Shown: positions 11,175 to 19,958 of the stretch, in pieces
Layout of the letters: each line of letters opens with the position of its first letter
Numbering within the stretch: the stretch's first letter is position 1
Assembly (NCBI GenBank): GCA_003611875.1
Contig: RAYY01000022.1
Location: forward strand, 1-64,000
Direction: 5' to 3'
DNA: 64,000 bases
From: a bacterium D16-56
Lineage (GTDB): Bacteria; Bacillota; Clostridia; Lachnospirales; Lachnospiraceae
Position numbers and translations under genes: made by a program
Notes under the pieces: model-generated
Told to the model about the DNA's origin: nothing
Databases searched by the model: none
The model's input: the letters and a program-made list of their open reading frames with translations, nothing else

Positions 11175-12473
11175 TTGGACTATTTAGTATTGACAAAGAC
11201 CGGAGGATTTATTTTGGGGCCGGTTTCCCAGATTTTGGGTTGGATCATGGATTTGCTTTTTCGATTTACCAGTTCTATGGGAATTTTGAATATTGGATTA
11301 TGTATCATTTTATTTACCTTAGTGGTGAAGGTACTGATGTTTCCTCTGACAATCAAACAGCAGAAATCATCTAAGCTGATGTCTGTTATGCAGCCGGAGC
11401 TTCAGGCAATTCAAAATAAGTATAAAGGCAAGACGGACAATGAGTCCATGATGAAAATGAATGTGGAGACCAAGGCGGTCTATGAAAAATATGGTACATC
11501 CATGACAGGAGGATGTCTTCAGCTTGTGATTCAATTGCCGATTTTGCTGGCATTATATCGGGTTATTTATAATATTCCTGCTTATGTAAGCTCCGTCAAA
11601 ATATATTTTATGCAGGTAGTTTATGCTATTACCAATGTATCGGCAGCGGCAGACCTAAAAGAAGGTGCAGGAGCTTCTCTTTTACAGTTTGCCACAGACA
11701 ATAATGTTCCGCTGACAGGTGTGACTAAGATTGGTGATCTGGTAGGGGTAACAGGGGAAGCTTTAGGCAACAAGATGGTAGATATTTTGTACAAGCTGAA
11801 TCCGGAGCAGTGGGGTGAGCTGGGAAAGAGTTTTCCAGAGGCAGCTTCTGTGATTGCTGAAAACTCGTCTTCTATTGAAAAGATGAATGAATTTTTTGGA
11901 ATCAATCTGGCTACGAATCCATGGCAGGGGATGACACCAAATGTAGCATGGCTGATTCCTGTTTTGGCAGGATTGACTCAATGGTTCAGCGCTAAGCTTA
12001 TGATGTCTAATCAGCCTCAGCAGGATGAGAACAGTACCAGTGCTCAGATGATGAAGCAGATGAATGTGATGATGCCGATGATGTCGGTATTTTTCTGTTT
12101 TACTTTTCCAGCAGCTATTGGGATTTATTGGGTGGCCAGCAGTGTTTTTCAGATTATACAGCAGTTGATTGTTAACTCTTATTTAAATAAGGTTGACATG
12201 GATGAAATGATTCAGAAAAATCTGGAGAAGGCTAATGCTAAGAGGGCAAAGAAAGGTCTGCCTCCTCAGAAGATTTCTCAGAATGCAATGATTAATGCAA
12301 AGCATATTCAGGCAGCTCAGCAGCGTGAGGAAGAGGCACGTAATGAAAAATTAGAAAAGACAAGACAGCAGGTGAAGGAATCTACAGAGTTTTATAATCA
12401 GGATGCAAAACCGGGGAGTTTGGCGGCAAAGGCTGCTATGGTTGCCAAATACAATGAAAAGCATAATAAATAG
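11175..12473 (+). CDS. yidC: Membrane protein insertase YidC/OxaA (TTG start)
   Basis: Polytopic insertase for membrane proteins, with or without SecYEG. It is 432 aa and has the Gram-positive five-helix pattern: hydrophobic segments near residues 33-57, 113-133, 253-270 and 295-335. The cytoplasmic tail is highly charged (QREEEARNEKLEKTRQQVKE), as in other YidC proteins of this group. The start is TTG at 11175 behind a perfect GAGGAGG RBS. A loop of about 100 residues between helices 2 and 3 is longer than in Bacillus SpoIIIJ. It is not a lipoprotein: no lipobox is seen. Confidence 0.94.
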   Translation: MDYLVLTKTGGFILGPVSQILGWIMDLLFRFTSSMGILNIGLCIILFTLVVKVLMFPLTIKQQKSSKLMSVMQPELQAIQNKYKGKTDNESMMKMNVETKAVYEKYGTSMTGGCLQLVIQLPILLALYRVIYNIPAYVSSVKIYFMQVVYAITNVSAAADLKEGAGASLLQFATDNNVPLTGVTKIGDLVGVTGEALGNKMVDILYKLNPEQWGELGKSFPEAASVIAENSSSIEKMNEFFGINLATNPWQGMTPNVAWLIPVLAGLTQWFSAKLMMSNQPQQDENSTSAQMMKQMNVMMPMMSVFFCFTFPAAIGIYWVASSVFQIIQQLIVNSYLNKVDMDEMIQKNLEKANAKRAKKGLPPQKISQNAMINAKHIQAAQQREEEARNEKLEKTRQQVKESTEFYNQDAKPGSLAAKAAMVAKYNEKHNK

Positions 12474-12485
12474 GGGGTGTATATT

Positions 12486-13733
12486 ATGGAAATGATCACC
12501 ATTTCTGCAAAAACGCTGGATGAAGCTATCACAAAGGCATTGCTGGAGCTTCAGACTACCAGTGAGCACTTGTATTATGAGGTTGCTCAGAAGGAAAGCA
12601 CAGGATTTTTGGGACTGTTTGGAGGAAAGCCTTGTGTAATCCGCGCTCGTGTAATGGGGGAAGAAGAAGAAAGGAAGAAAAAGACAGAGAAGGAAAAAGT
12701 GGAACGTGCGGCAAAGGCAGCGGCGGAAAAGGCAGAGAGAGCTGCTAAGGCTGAAGCAGAAAAAGTCGAAAGGGCAGCAAAGGCAGAAGCACAGAAGGCT
12801 GAGCGGGCTGCCCAGGCAGAGATGGAAAAAGCCAAACAGGATGCAGCCAAAAAGGATAAGGAGAAAAGGCCAATCAAAATACAAGATGAAAAGCCGGTGG
12901 AAAATAAGGTCTTAGAGGCATCCGGACAGGATGATGCGGAAGAAAAGAATATGTCTTTCCAGATGGAAAAAACCGGCGATCGATTTCATCGGAAGAATTT
13001 TGAGCAGAGAGAGTTTGATAAAAAAAGGTATGGAAGGAAAGATTCAGGCCGTGAAAGAAAAGCTGCAGAGCCAAGGGCAGAAAAGCAGGAGAGAGAGCCT
13101 AAGGTGAGGCAGGAAGTCAAGATGGATGAGGCAGTGGTGCAGCAGAAGGCAATGGATTTTTTAAAGCAGGTATTTGGAGCTATGGGGATGGAAGTCTCTG
13201 TAGAAACGACGGTTAACAAGGAGGAAGGCGAACTCCTGGTCATGATGACAGGGGATGATATGGGGATTCTCATCGGAAAGAGGGGACAGACCCTGGATTC
13301 TCTGCAGTATCTGGTAAGTCTTGTGGTGAATAAGGAGACGGAAGGGTATCTGCGAGTGAAGCTGGATACGGAAAATTATCGTGAGAGAAGAAAGGATACT
13401 TTAGAAACTCTTGCACGGAATATTTCTTATAAAGTAAAGAGGACAAAGCGTCCTGTGTCTTTAGAGCCCATGAATCCTTATGAGAGAAGAATTATCCATT
13501 CTGTTCTTCAGAATGATCGGTATGTGGTGACTAGAAGTGAGGGAGAGGATCCTTACCGCCATGTGGTGATTTCTTTAAAGAGAGATGGCTATAAACGAGA
13601 CCGGTATTCCGGGAAGAACAGAGATGGCGGAAACCGGGAGGAAAATCGGGATAGTGTCAGGGATAACAGCCATAACCGGCAGATGGAGAATGTTGTAGAG
13701 AAGACAGAAGAAAAGGTTTTGAGTAAACATTGA
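12486..13733 (+). CDS. jag: Jag/KhpB RNA-binding protein (Jag-N, KH, R3H)
   Basis: A 415-aa single-strand nucleic acid binding protein; KhpB partners KhpA in Gram-positives and affects cell division and elongation. It has a Jag-N domain (residues 1-50, ending GLFGGKPCVIRA), a long Ala/Lys/Glu-rich helical linker with near-repeats of the type AAKAEAEKVERAA (about 60-120), a second charged linker, then KH (about 210-290, with GILIGKRGQTLDSLQYL) and R3H (LEPMNPYERRIIHSVL) domains. The ATG at 12486 has the RBS AGGGGGTG; a GTG nine bases earlier overlaps it. It lies just after yidC as usual. Confidence 0.92.
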   Translation: MEMITISAKTLDEAITKALLELQTTSEHLYYEVAQKESTGFLGLFGGKPCVIRARVMGEEEERKKKTEKEKVERAAKAAAEKAERAAKAEAEKVERAAKAEAQKAERAAQAEMEKAKQDAAKKDKEKRPIKIQDEKPVENKVLEASGQDDAEEKNMSFQMEKTGDRFHRKNFEQREFDKKRYGRKDSGRERKAAEPRAEKQEREPKVRQEVKMDEAVVQQKAMDFLKQVFGAMGMEVSVETTVNKEEGELLVMMTGDDMGILIGKRGQTLDSLQYLVSLVVNKETEGYLRVKLDTENYRERRKDTLETLARNISYKVKRTKRPVSLEPMNPYERRIIHSVLQNDRYVVTRSEGEDPYRHVVISLKRDGYKRDRYSGKNRDGGNREENRDSVRDNSHNRQMENVVEKTEEKVLSKH

Positions 13734-13741
13734 ATAAAATG

Positions 13742-13789
13742 CGGCGTCTGGTAGTGGGGATGAAGAGCCACCGCCGGACGCCGTTTTTT
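13742..13789 (+). terminator. Rho-independent terminator after jag
   Basis: Stem CGGCGTC (13742-13748) with GACGCCG (13777-13783) and further inner pairing, followed by TTTTTT (13784-13789). It separates the rpmH-to-jag unit from mnmE. Confidence 0.9.
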
Positions 13790-13823
13790 GTTAAGTGCTT
13801 TTTCTATATTTTGGAGGAAATAA

Positions 13824-15212
13824 ATGGAAGTCGGAAAAAAGACAGATACAATAGCAGCTATTGCCACGGCTATAGGAAGTTCTGGAATTGGGATTGTGCG
13901 TATCAGTGGCAGTGAAGCAATTCAAGTGGCAGATCGGGTGTTTGAAGGAAAGAAATCAGAAAAGCATTTATATGATGTAAAATCTCATACAATCCATTAT
14001 GGGGTAGTAAAAGAGAATGGCGTAGTTTTGGATGAAGTGTTAGCTCTTGTTATGAGAGGGCCCCATAGCTATACAGGGGAGGATACGGTAGAGCTTGACT
14101 GTCATGGAGGAATCTATGTTACCAAGAGAATTTTGGAGGCAGTGATTCGGGCAGGTGCAGAACCGGCAGAACCAGGGGAATTTACAAAAAGGGCTTTTTT
14201 AAATGGACGTATGGATTTATCACAAGCAGAGGCTGTGATGGATATTATTCATGCAAAGAATGAATTTGCCATGAGAAGTTCAGTCCGGCAGTTAAAGGGA
14301 TCTGTGTCAGATAAGGTGAGAAAGCTGAGGGAAGATATCTTGTATCAGGTCGCTTATGTGGAATCTGCTTTGGATGATCCGGAGTATGTTTCGCTGGATG
14401 GGTATGGAGAAGAATTAAGAAGAATTTTGAATCCTTTGATAGTGGAAATAAGGGATTTGATTGTTTCTGCTGATAATGGAAGAATGTTTTCAGAAGGAAT
14501 TAGAACTGTTATTTTGGGAAAGCCCAATGTGGGAAAGTCTTCTTTGATGAATGTGCTTTTGGGAGAGGATAGAGCCATTGTAACAGATATAGCAGGAACT
14601 ACAAGAGATGTATTGGAGGAGCAAATTAGACTCGGAGATATGTATCTTCGTCTGATAGATACAGCAGGGATTCGTGATACAGAGGATGTAGTGGAGAAAA
14701 TTGGTGTATCCCGTGCCAGGGAAGCGGCAGAGAATGCAGATCTTATTCTTTATGTGGCAGACAGTGCCTGTGGTCTTGATGAAAATGATGAGGATATTAT
14801 AAAATGGATTAAAGGAAGGAAGGCAGTAGTTCTTTTAAATAAATCAGACCTGAAGAGTGTTGTGGATAGAGTAGAACTGGAAAAAAGGACAGAGCATCCT
14901 GTTGTGGTAATTTCTGCAAAGGAAAAAACAGGAATGAAAGAATTGGAACATATTATGAGGGAATTGTTTTTCCAAGGAAAGTTTGGGGAAGATGATTCTG
15001 TGGTCATTACCAATGTACGGCATAAGGCAGCATTGGAGGCAGCTTTAGGAGGTCTGGAAATGGTGATGGAGGGAATTGATAATGGAATACCAGAGGATTT
15101 TTTGACCATTGATCTTATGGATGCTTATGGAAGGCTAGGGACAATAATTGGGGAGTCTGTGGGGGATGATTTGATAGATGAGATTTTTGGGAGATTTTGT
15201 ACAGGAAAATAA
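13824..15212 (+). CDS. mnmE: tRNA uridine-5-carboxymethylaminomethyl GTPase MnmE
   Basis: GTPase that, with MnmG, modifies wobble U34 of several tRNAs. It is 462 aa. The N-terminal tetrahydrofolate-binding domain begins DTIAAIATAIGSSGIGIVRISG. The G domain has G1 GKPNVGKSS (232-240), the G2 motif GTTRD (258-262), G3 DTAGI (279-283) and G4 NKSD. The C-terminus ends FCTGK, the position of the catalytic Cys motif (usually FCIGK). It is 70 bp from mnmG, with a repeat relic between them. Confidence 0.97.
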   Translation: MEVGKKTDTIAAIATAIGSSGIGIVRISGSEAIQVADRVFEGKKSEKHLYDVKSHTIHYGVVKENGVVLDEVLALVMRGPHSYTGEDTVELDCHGGIYVTKRILEAVIRAGAEPAEPGEFTKRAFLNGRMDLSQAEAVMDIIHAKNEFAMRSSVRQLKGSVSDKVRKLREDILYQVAYVESALDDPEYVSLDGYGEELRRILNPLIVEIRDLIVSADNGRMFSEGIRTVILGKPNVGKSSLMNVLLGEDRAIVTDIAGTTRDVLEEQIRLGDMYLRLIDTAGIRDTEDVVEKIGVSRAREAAENADLILYVADSACGLDENDEDIIKWIKGRKAVVLLNKSDLKSVVDRVELEKRTEHPVVVISAKEKTGMKELEHIMRELFFQGKFGEDDSVVITNVRHKAALEAALGGLEMVMEGIDNGIPEDFLTIDLMDAYGRLGTIIGESVGDDLIDEIFGRFCTGK

Positions 15213-15214
15213 GA

Positions 15215-15257
15215 ATGTACTAGTATAGTCTTGGTTATTTGCCGAACGATGTACTAG
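15215..15257 (+). repeat. Partial copy of the CTAGTACA repeat between mnmE and mnmG
   Basis: Bases 15233-15257 match the right end of the 172-bp element (18525-18549) at 23 of 25 positions, ending CGAACGATGTACTAG. A second ATGTACTAG lies at 15215-15223, so the fragment is flanked by direct 9-bp copies 34 bp apart. It looks like a deletion derivative or single end of the element. Confidence 0.7.
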
Positions 15258-15282
15258 AATTATTATAGAAGGGAGGATGTTT

Positions 15283-17166
15283 ATGCCTTATTTGGAGGAA
15301 AGTTATGATATTGTGGTGGTGGGTGCAGGGCATGCGGGCTGTGAGGCAGCCTTGGCATGTGCACGACTTGGCTTGGATACAATTGTATTCACAGTTAGTA
15401 TTGATAGTATTGCTTTGATGCCATGTAATCCTAATATAGGAGGAAGTTCTAAGGGGCACTTGGTACGGGAATTGGATGCTCTTGGCGGAGAGATGGGAAA
15501 AAATATAGACAAGACATTTATTCAGTCTAAAATGTTAAATGAGTCAAAGGGACCAGCCGTACATTCTCTTCGTGCTCAGGCTGACAAACAAAGCTATAGT
15601 CAGGAAATGAGGAGAACCTTAGAGAATACGGAACATCTGACTGTAAGGCAGGCAGAGGTTTCGGAAATTGTGGTGGAGGATGGAAGAATACAGGGAGTTA
15701 AGACGGTTTCTGGAGCTTGTTATTATGCTGGAGCAGTGGTGCTTGCCACAGGAACTTATCTGAGGGCAAGATGTATTTATGGAAATGTGAGTAATGATAC
15801 AGGTCCTAATGGGCTTCAGGCTGCAAATCATTTGACGGATTCGTTGATTGCAAATGGTATTGAAATGTTTCGGTTTAAAACAGGTACACCGGCAAGAGTT
15901 GATAAGCGAAGTATTGATTTTTCTAAAATGGAGGAACAATTTGGTGATAAGAGGGTAGTGCCGTTTTCCTTTTCTACAGATCCGGATTCTGTTCAGAAGG
16001 AACAGGTTTCCTGTTGGCTGACCTACACGAATCCGGCTACCCATCAGATTATCAGGGAAAATCTTGACCGGTCTCCGCTTTTTTCAGGAGTAATTGAGGG
16101 AACAGGGCCTCGGTATTGTCCTTCTATTGAGGATAAGGTGGTTAAGTTTCCGGATAAGGAGAGACATCAGGTTTTTATAGAACCGGAAGGCCTGTATACG
16201 AATGAGATGTATTTAAGCGGAATGTCCAGCTCACTTCCAGAGGATGTTCAGTATCGAATGTATCGAACTGTAGCAGGATTAGAAAATGTGAAGATTGTGA
16301 GAAATGCTTATGCCATTGAGTATGATTGTATAAATTCCCGGCAGCTTTTGCCGTCATTGGAATTTAAGTCTGTTCAGGGGTTGTTTAGCGGAGGACAGTT
16401 TAATGGAAGTTCCGGATATGAGGAGGCTGCAGTTCAGGGATTTATGGCAGGGGTTAATGCAGCTATGAAGGTAATGGGAAGAAAAGCCTTTGTGTTGGAT
16501 CGTTCTCAGGCTTATATTGGAGTTTTGATTGATGATTTGGTGACAAAGGAGAATCGTGAGCCCTATCGGATGATGACTTCCCGGGCGGAATACAGGCTGC
16601 TTTTGCGTCAGGATAATGCAGATATCCGTTTACGTAAAATGGGATATGAGATTGGTTTGATAAGTGCTGAAGAATATCAGCATGTGCTTTGGAAGGAGCA
16701 TGCTATAGAGGATGAAATAAGGAGGATGGAAAAGACGCCGGTGGGAGCAAATGTCAGGACACAGGAATTTTTGAAAATGCATGGAAGTACTTTGCTTAAG
16801 ACAGGAGCAAGCCTTGCAGAGCTGATAAGGCGTCCAGAGCTTGATTATTTTTTACTAAAAGAACTTGACGAAAAACGTCCTGATTTACCTGAGGATGTGA
16901 TGGAGCAGGTGAATATTAATATAAAGTATGAGGGTTATTTGAAGAGGCAAAAGCAGCAGGTAGCACAATTTAAGAAACTGGAGAGTAAGAAGCTGGATGT
17001 GACTTTTGACTATCATGCAGTAAAAAGCCTGCGGCGGGAGGCAGTTCAGAAACTTAATTTATATAAACCAGTATCGATTGGACAGGCGTCTCGGATTTCC
17101 GGGGTATCTCCAGCAGATATTTCTGTGCTGTTGGTTTATTTGGAACAGAAAAACAAAGGGAGGTGA
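15283..17166 (+). CDS. mnmG: tRNA uridine-5-carboxymethylaminomethyl modification enzyme MnmG (GidA)
   Basis: FAD-dependent partner of MnmE. It is 627 aa. The N-terminal dinucleotide motif reads [12 protein letters not shown]. The GidA signatures [11 protein letters not shown] (in the form [11 protein letters not shown]) and TGTPARVDK are present, and the C-terminal helical domain ends near [16 protein letters not shown]. The ATG at 15283 is six bases past the GGGAGG RBS; the ATG at 15277 abuts that RBS and is less likely. The gene is 6 bp from rsmG. Confidence 0.97.
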   Translation: MPYLEESYDIVVVGAGHAGCEAALACARLGLDTIVFTVSIDSIALMPCNPNIGGSSKGHLVRELDALGGEMGKNIDKTFIQSKMLNESKGPAVHSLRAQADKQSYSQEMRRTLENTEHLTVRQAEVSEIVVEDGRIQGVKTVSGACYYAGAVVLATGTYLRARCIYGNVSNDTGPNGLQAANHLTDSLIANGIEMFRFKTGTPARVDKRSIDFSKMEEQFGDKRVVPFSFSTDPDSVQKEQVSCWLTYTNPATHQIIRENLDRSPLFSGVIEGTGPRYCPSIEDKVVKFPDKERHQVFIEPEGLYTNEMYLSGMSSSLPEDVQYRMYRTVAGLENVKIVRNAYAIEYDCINSRQLLPSLEFKSVQGLFSGGQFNGSSGYEEAAVQGFMAGVNAAMKVMGRKAFVLDRSQAYIGVLIDDLVTKENREPYRMMTSRAEYRLLLRQDNADIRLRKMGYEIGLISAEEYQHVLWKEHAIEDEIRRMEKTPVGANVRTQEFLKMHGSTLLKTGASLAELIRRPELDYFLLKELDEKRPDLPEDVMEQVNINIKYEGYLKRQKQQVAQFKKLESKKLDVTFDYHAVKSLRREAVQKLNLYKPVSIGQASRISGVSPADISVLLVYLEQKNKGR

Positions 17167-17172
17167 TCCATA

Positions 17173-17901
17173 ATGGAACAAGTTTTTTTAGATAAAATGA
17201 TAAAAGGAGCAGAAAATCTGGGAATCTCTTTTTCTAAGGAACAGATTGACAAATTTTATTACTATTATGAAATATTAAATGAGTGGAATAAGGTGATGAA
17301 TCTGACTGCTATAACAGAATTGGAAGATGTGATCTATAAGCATTTTATTGACAGTCTTTCTCTGGTCATGGCAGTAAAGGAAATTGGTGAGAGGGAAAGC
17401 AATCTGATTGATGTGGGAACCGGAGCAGGGTTTCCAGGGATTCCGCTCAAAATAATTTTCCCTAAAATTTCTGTTGTGCTTCTTGATTCCTTAAATAAAA
17501 GAGTGAGATTTTTGCATGAAGTGATAGAAAAATTAAATTTGACAGAAATAGAAGCTGTTCATGGAAGAGCAGAGGATTTTGGACAGGATAGAATATATAG
17601 AGAAAAATTTGACTATTGTGTATCCAGAGCTGTAGCAAATATGGCCACTCTGGCAGAATATTGTATTCCATTTGTAAAGACAGGCGGGGTGTTTGTGGCA
17701 TATAAGTCAGGAAAAATTCAGGAGGAGATGGAAAGGGGAAAGAAGGCTGTTGAGATTTTTGGAGGAGAGGTAGTGAATATAGAAAAATTTGTTTTGGCAG
17801 GAACAGATGCAGAGAGGGAATTGGTTGTAGTGAAAAAGGTGAGAAAAACAGATAAAAGGTATCCAAGAAAAGCAGGGGTTCCGGGAAAAGAGCCTATTTA
17901 A
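17173..17901 (+). CDS. rsmG: 16S rRNA (guanine527-N7)-methyltransferase RsmG (GidB)
   Basis: SAM-dependent methyltransferase acting on G527 of 16S rRNA. It is 242 aa. The SAM site reads IDVGTGAGFPGIPLKI (about 79-94), and the family motif NLTAITE and the segment FDYCVSRAVA are present. Loss of RsmG gives low-level streptomycin resistance in other bacteria. It is the last gene of the mnmE-mnmG-rsmG run and ends at a bidirectional terminator. Confidence 0.96.
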   Translation: MEQVFLDKMIKGAENLGISFSKEQIDKFYYYYEILNEWNKVMNLTAITELEDVIYKHFIDSLSLVMAVKEIGERESNLIDVGTGAGFPGIPLKIIFPKISVVLLDSLNKRVRFLHEVIEKLNLTEIEAVHGRAEDFGQDRIYREKFDYCVSRAVANMATLAEYCIPFVKTGGVFVAYKSGKIQEEMERGKKAVEIFGGEVVNIEKFVLAGTDAERELVVVKKVRKTDKRYPRKAGVPGKEPI

Positions 17902-17908
17902 AAAAATG

Positions 17909-17961
17909 GGATACTGTTCACAGGCTTTAGAAAGATTTGTCAGTGAACAGTATCCTTTTTT
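17909..17961. terminator. Bidirectional terminator between rsmG and the VOC gene
   Basis: A 13-bp perfect stem (GGATACTGTTCAC 17909-17921 with 17943-17955) is flanked by an A-run on the left and a T-run on the right, so it can stop transcription from both converging genes. Confidence 0.9.
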
Positions 17962-18325
17962 ATCTTTGGGGGACGATTTCAATCCAGTATCCGTCAGGGT
18001 CTGAGATAAAATAGATTCCCATCTTTTCATTTTCAAAGCAGATTACGCCTTGCTCCTTGTGTTTTTGATGGAGGCTTTCATATTCGTCCGTGACAAATGC
18101 CAGATGAAATTCACATTCGCCTAGATTATATGGTTCGGTACGATCACGAAGCCAGGTAAGTTCTAAGGTAAAATCACTGGATTTATCTCCTAAGTAAACT
18201 AGTTTGAAAGAATTATCTGATGCAGTTTTTTCCCTTACTGGCTCCAGGTTAAGAGTGTCTTTGTAAAATTTCAGGCTCTTTTCCAGGTCTAATACGTTAA
18301 AGTTGAAGTGGTTGAATTTGATCAT
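17960..18325 (-). CDS. Glyoxalase I-like VOC-family metalloprotein
   Basis: A 121-aa single-domain vicinal oxygen chelate protein resembling lactoylglutathione lyase. All four expected metal ligands align with E. coli GloA: His6, Glu55, His74 and Glu116 (in DPDGYWIEIV). It may detoxify methylglyoxal or a related thiol adduct; most Clostridia lack glutathione, so the natural substrate is uncertain. It is a lone minus-strand gene in a plus-strand region and stops inside the shared terminator. Confidence 0.85.
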   Translation of the reverse strand: MIKFNHFNFNVLDLEKSLKFYKDTLNLEPVREKTASDNSFKLVYLGDKSSDFTLELTWLRDRTEPYNLGECEFHLAFVTDEYESLHQKHKEQGVICFENEKMGIYFISDPDGYWIEIVPQR

Positions 18326-18380
18326 AATTTTATTCTCCTTTTTGTTTTTATTACTGTTTTACTTAGTAAAGCTTTCTTGT

Positions 18381-18552
18381 TTCCTAGTACATCGTTTTGC
18401 AAATAACTACACCAATCGCTTGCCTGTTTTCCCGATTGTACAGGCCAAAAAGCCTCAGCGCAGCCCCACTACGCCTGCGTTTTTTGACCTGCACACTCGA
18501 AAAAACATTCTGCGTGATTGGTCCAGTTATTTGACGAACGATGTACTAGGAA
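18381..18552. repeat. 172-bp imperfect inverted repeat bounded by TTCCTAGTACATCGTT
   Basis: The two halves are reverse complements: the outer 16 bp (TTCCTAGTACATCGTT) match perfectly, CAAATAACT and ACCAATC match further in, and roughly 70 percent of the bases pair across the whole 86-bp arms. Related ends occur at 15233-15257 and 62118-62173. Its RNA would form one long hairpin. It carries no convincing gene. It looks like a small non-autonomous mobile or REP-like element; its origin is unknown. Confidence 0.75.
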
Positions 18553-18609
18553 GAAAATCACTTTTTAATTTTAGAAAATTTATGTGTATGGATTAGTTAA
18601 GGTATTAAA

Positions 18610-18625
18610 TGTTTCACGTGAAACA
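18610..18625. other. parS: parS centromere site 1
   Basis: Perfect 16-bp match to the bacterial parS consensus TGTTTCACGTGAAACA, bound by ParB. The palindrome extends to 22 bp (18607-18628). It lies about 580 bp upstream of parA. Confidence 0.97.
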
Positions 18626-19047
18626 TTTTTTATTAGTATTTTCTATGCTTCTGTGAGGTGACTCTGCAGATGGTTGAGTCTACAGGCTTACAGTTAGTTT
18701 TAAAGAAGTATAGAATATTTAATAGTGGACAATGGATCTGATGAAAATAAAAAATGTATCACATACAAATTAACCGTAATGGCACAATGAATCATACAAG
18801 TGGGTTATATGTTACATGAATAGTATAGTATAAAATAGTGATTGTTACAAGGAAAATTTGGATTGTTTTTGATTTTTCTTTATTAATGATTAAAATAAAC
18901 AAAAAATAGCTGCAGTGATAATTTTCTAGTTAGGTAAAAAATATTTTATTTATATTTTATTATTTATAAAAAGGTCTATGGGTCTATAAAATATATCCAA
19001 CTATGTATTTCTATTGAATTGAATATTATTTTAAACTTTTTTATGAA

Positions 19048-19063
19048 TGTTTCACGTGAAACA
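19048..19063. other. parS: parS centromere site 2, inside a 38-bp perfect palindrome
   Basis: Second perfect TGTTTCACGTGAAACA, 141 bp before the parA start. The symmetry extends outward to 19037-19074, a 38-bp perfect palindrome ending in T-run and A-run, so the same sequence could also act as a transcription terminator or a cruciform. Confidence 0.97.
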
Positions 19064-19188
19064 TTCATAAAAAAACCGAGATTTAATTTTTTTACACATA
19101 TGAAAAAGAAAAGAAATATGTTATAATAGGAACACCTAGCGAACATAATCTATGAAATTCAAAGTATGATAAGTTAAAAGGAAAAATT

Positions 19189-19956
19189 ATGGGAAGAATA
19201 ATAGCAATAGCAAATCAAAAGGGTGGGGTTGGAAAGACAACTACGGCAATTAATTTATCTGCGTGTCTTGCAGAAGCGGGACAGAGGGTTCTGGCAGTGG
19301 ATTTCGATCCTCAGGGAAATGCTACCAGTGGATTGGGATTTGAAAAGGGATATATGAATAAAACGGTGTATGAATTACTGATGGGAGAGTGCGAAATCAA
19401 TGAATGTGTTATAAAAGAAGTCCAAAAGAATCTGGATATTCTTCCCTCAGATGTAGACCTTTCAGGTGCAGAGATTGAATTGCTGGATGAGTCAAATAAG
19501 GAATCAAAGCTTCGCAAGGAATTGAAAAAGGTGGAAAAGGATTATGATTTTATTATAGTAGATTGTCCGCCGTCTTTAAATTTGTTGACTATTAATGCAT
19601 TGACTGCGGCTGATACGGTTTTAGTACCAATTCAGTGTGAGTATTATGCCTTAGAGGGATTGAGCCAGATTATTCAGACTGTAGATTTAGTGAAAAAAAA
19701 ATTAAATCCGAAGCTGGAGCTGGAGGGAGTGGTATTTACCATGTATGATGCTCGTACAAATCTCTCTTTGGAGGTTGTGGAAAATGTGAAAAATTATTTA
19801 AAGGGAACGATCTATAAGACAATTATTCCAAGAAATGTCAGGCTGGCGGAGGCACCCAGCCATGGCATGCCGATTAATCTTTACGATAACCGATCGGCAG
19901 GAGCAGAGAGCTATCGGATGCTGGCAGCAGAAGTGATTAGCAGAGGAGAGGTCTGA
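19189..19956 (+). CDS. parA: Chromosome partitioning ATPase ParA (Soj)
   Basis: Walker-type ATPase that moves ParB-parS complexes and, in Bacillus, also regulates DnaA. It is 255 aa. The deviant Walker A motif is KGGVGKTTT (about 10-18), the second motif is DFDPQGNAT and the third is FIIVDCPPSLNLLTINAL. It lacks an N-terminal DNA-binding extension, as chromosomal Soj proteins do. It is 2 bp from parB and follows two parS sites. Confidence 0.97.
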   Translation: MGRIIAIANQKGGVGKTTTAINLSACLAEAGQRVLAVDFDPQGNATSGLGFEKGYMNKTVYELLMGECEINECVIKEVQKNLDILPSDVDLSGAEIELLDESNKESKLRKELKKVEKDYDFIIVDCPPSLNLLTINALTAADTVLVPIQCEYYALEGLSQIIQTVDLVKKKLNPKLELEGVVFTMYDARTNLSLEVVENVKNYLKGTIYKTIIPRNVRLAEAPSHGMPINLYDNRSAGAESYRMLAAEVISRGEV

Positions 19957-19958
19957 TT

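Larger units (their letters stand above)
18553..19188. other. AT-rich spacer before parA holding two parS sites
   Basis: No credible gene is seen here. The spacer is very AT-rich, with parS sites at 18610 and 19048 and a TATAAT (19122-19127) 60 bp before parA as a possible -10 without a clear -35. The middle part (about 18630-19030) has no recognised feature. Confidence 0.6.

Noticed and set aside
12660-12860. Repeated Ala/Lys/Glu codons in jag as a possible DNA repeat or insertion
   Set aside because: The repeats are imperfect at DNA level, stay in frame and make a helical linker usual in Jag/KhpB proteins.
18303-18596. 97-aa plus-strand open frame covering the 172-bp repeat
   Set aside because: Its frame is set by the inverted repeat and it starts inside the VOC gene; no RBS or protein family.
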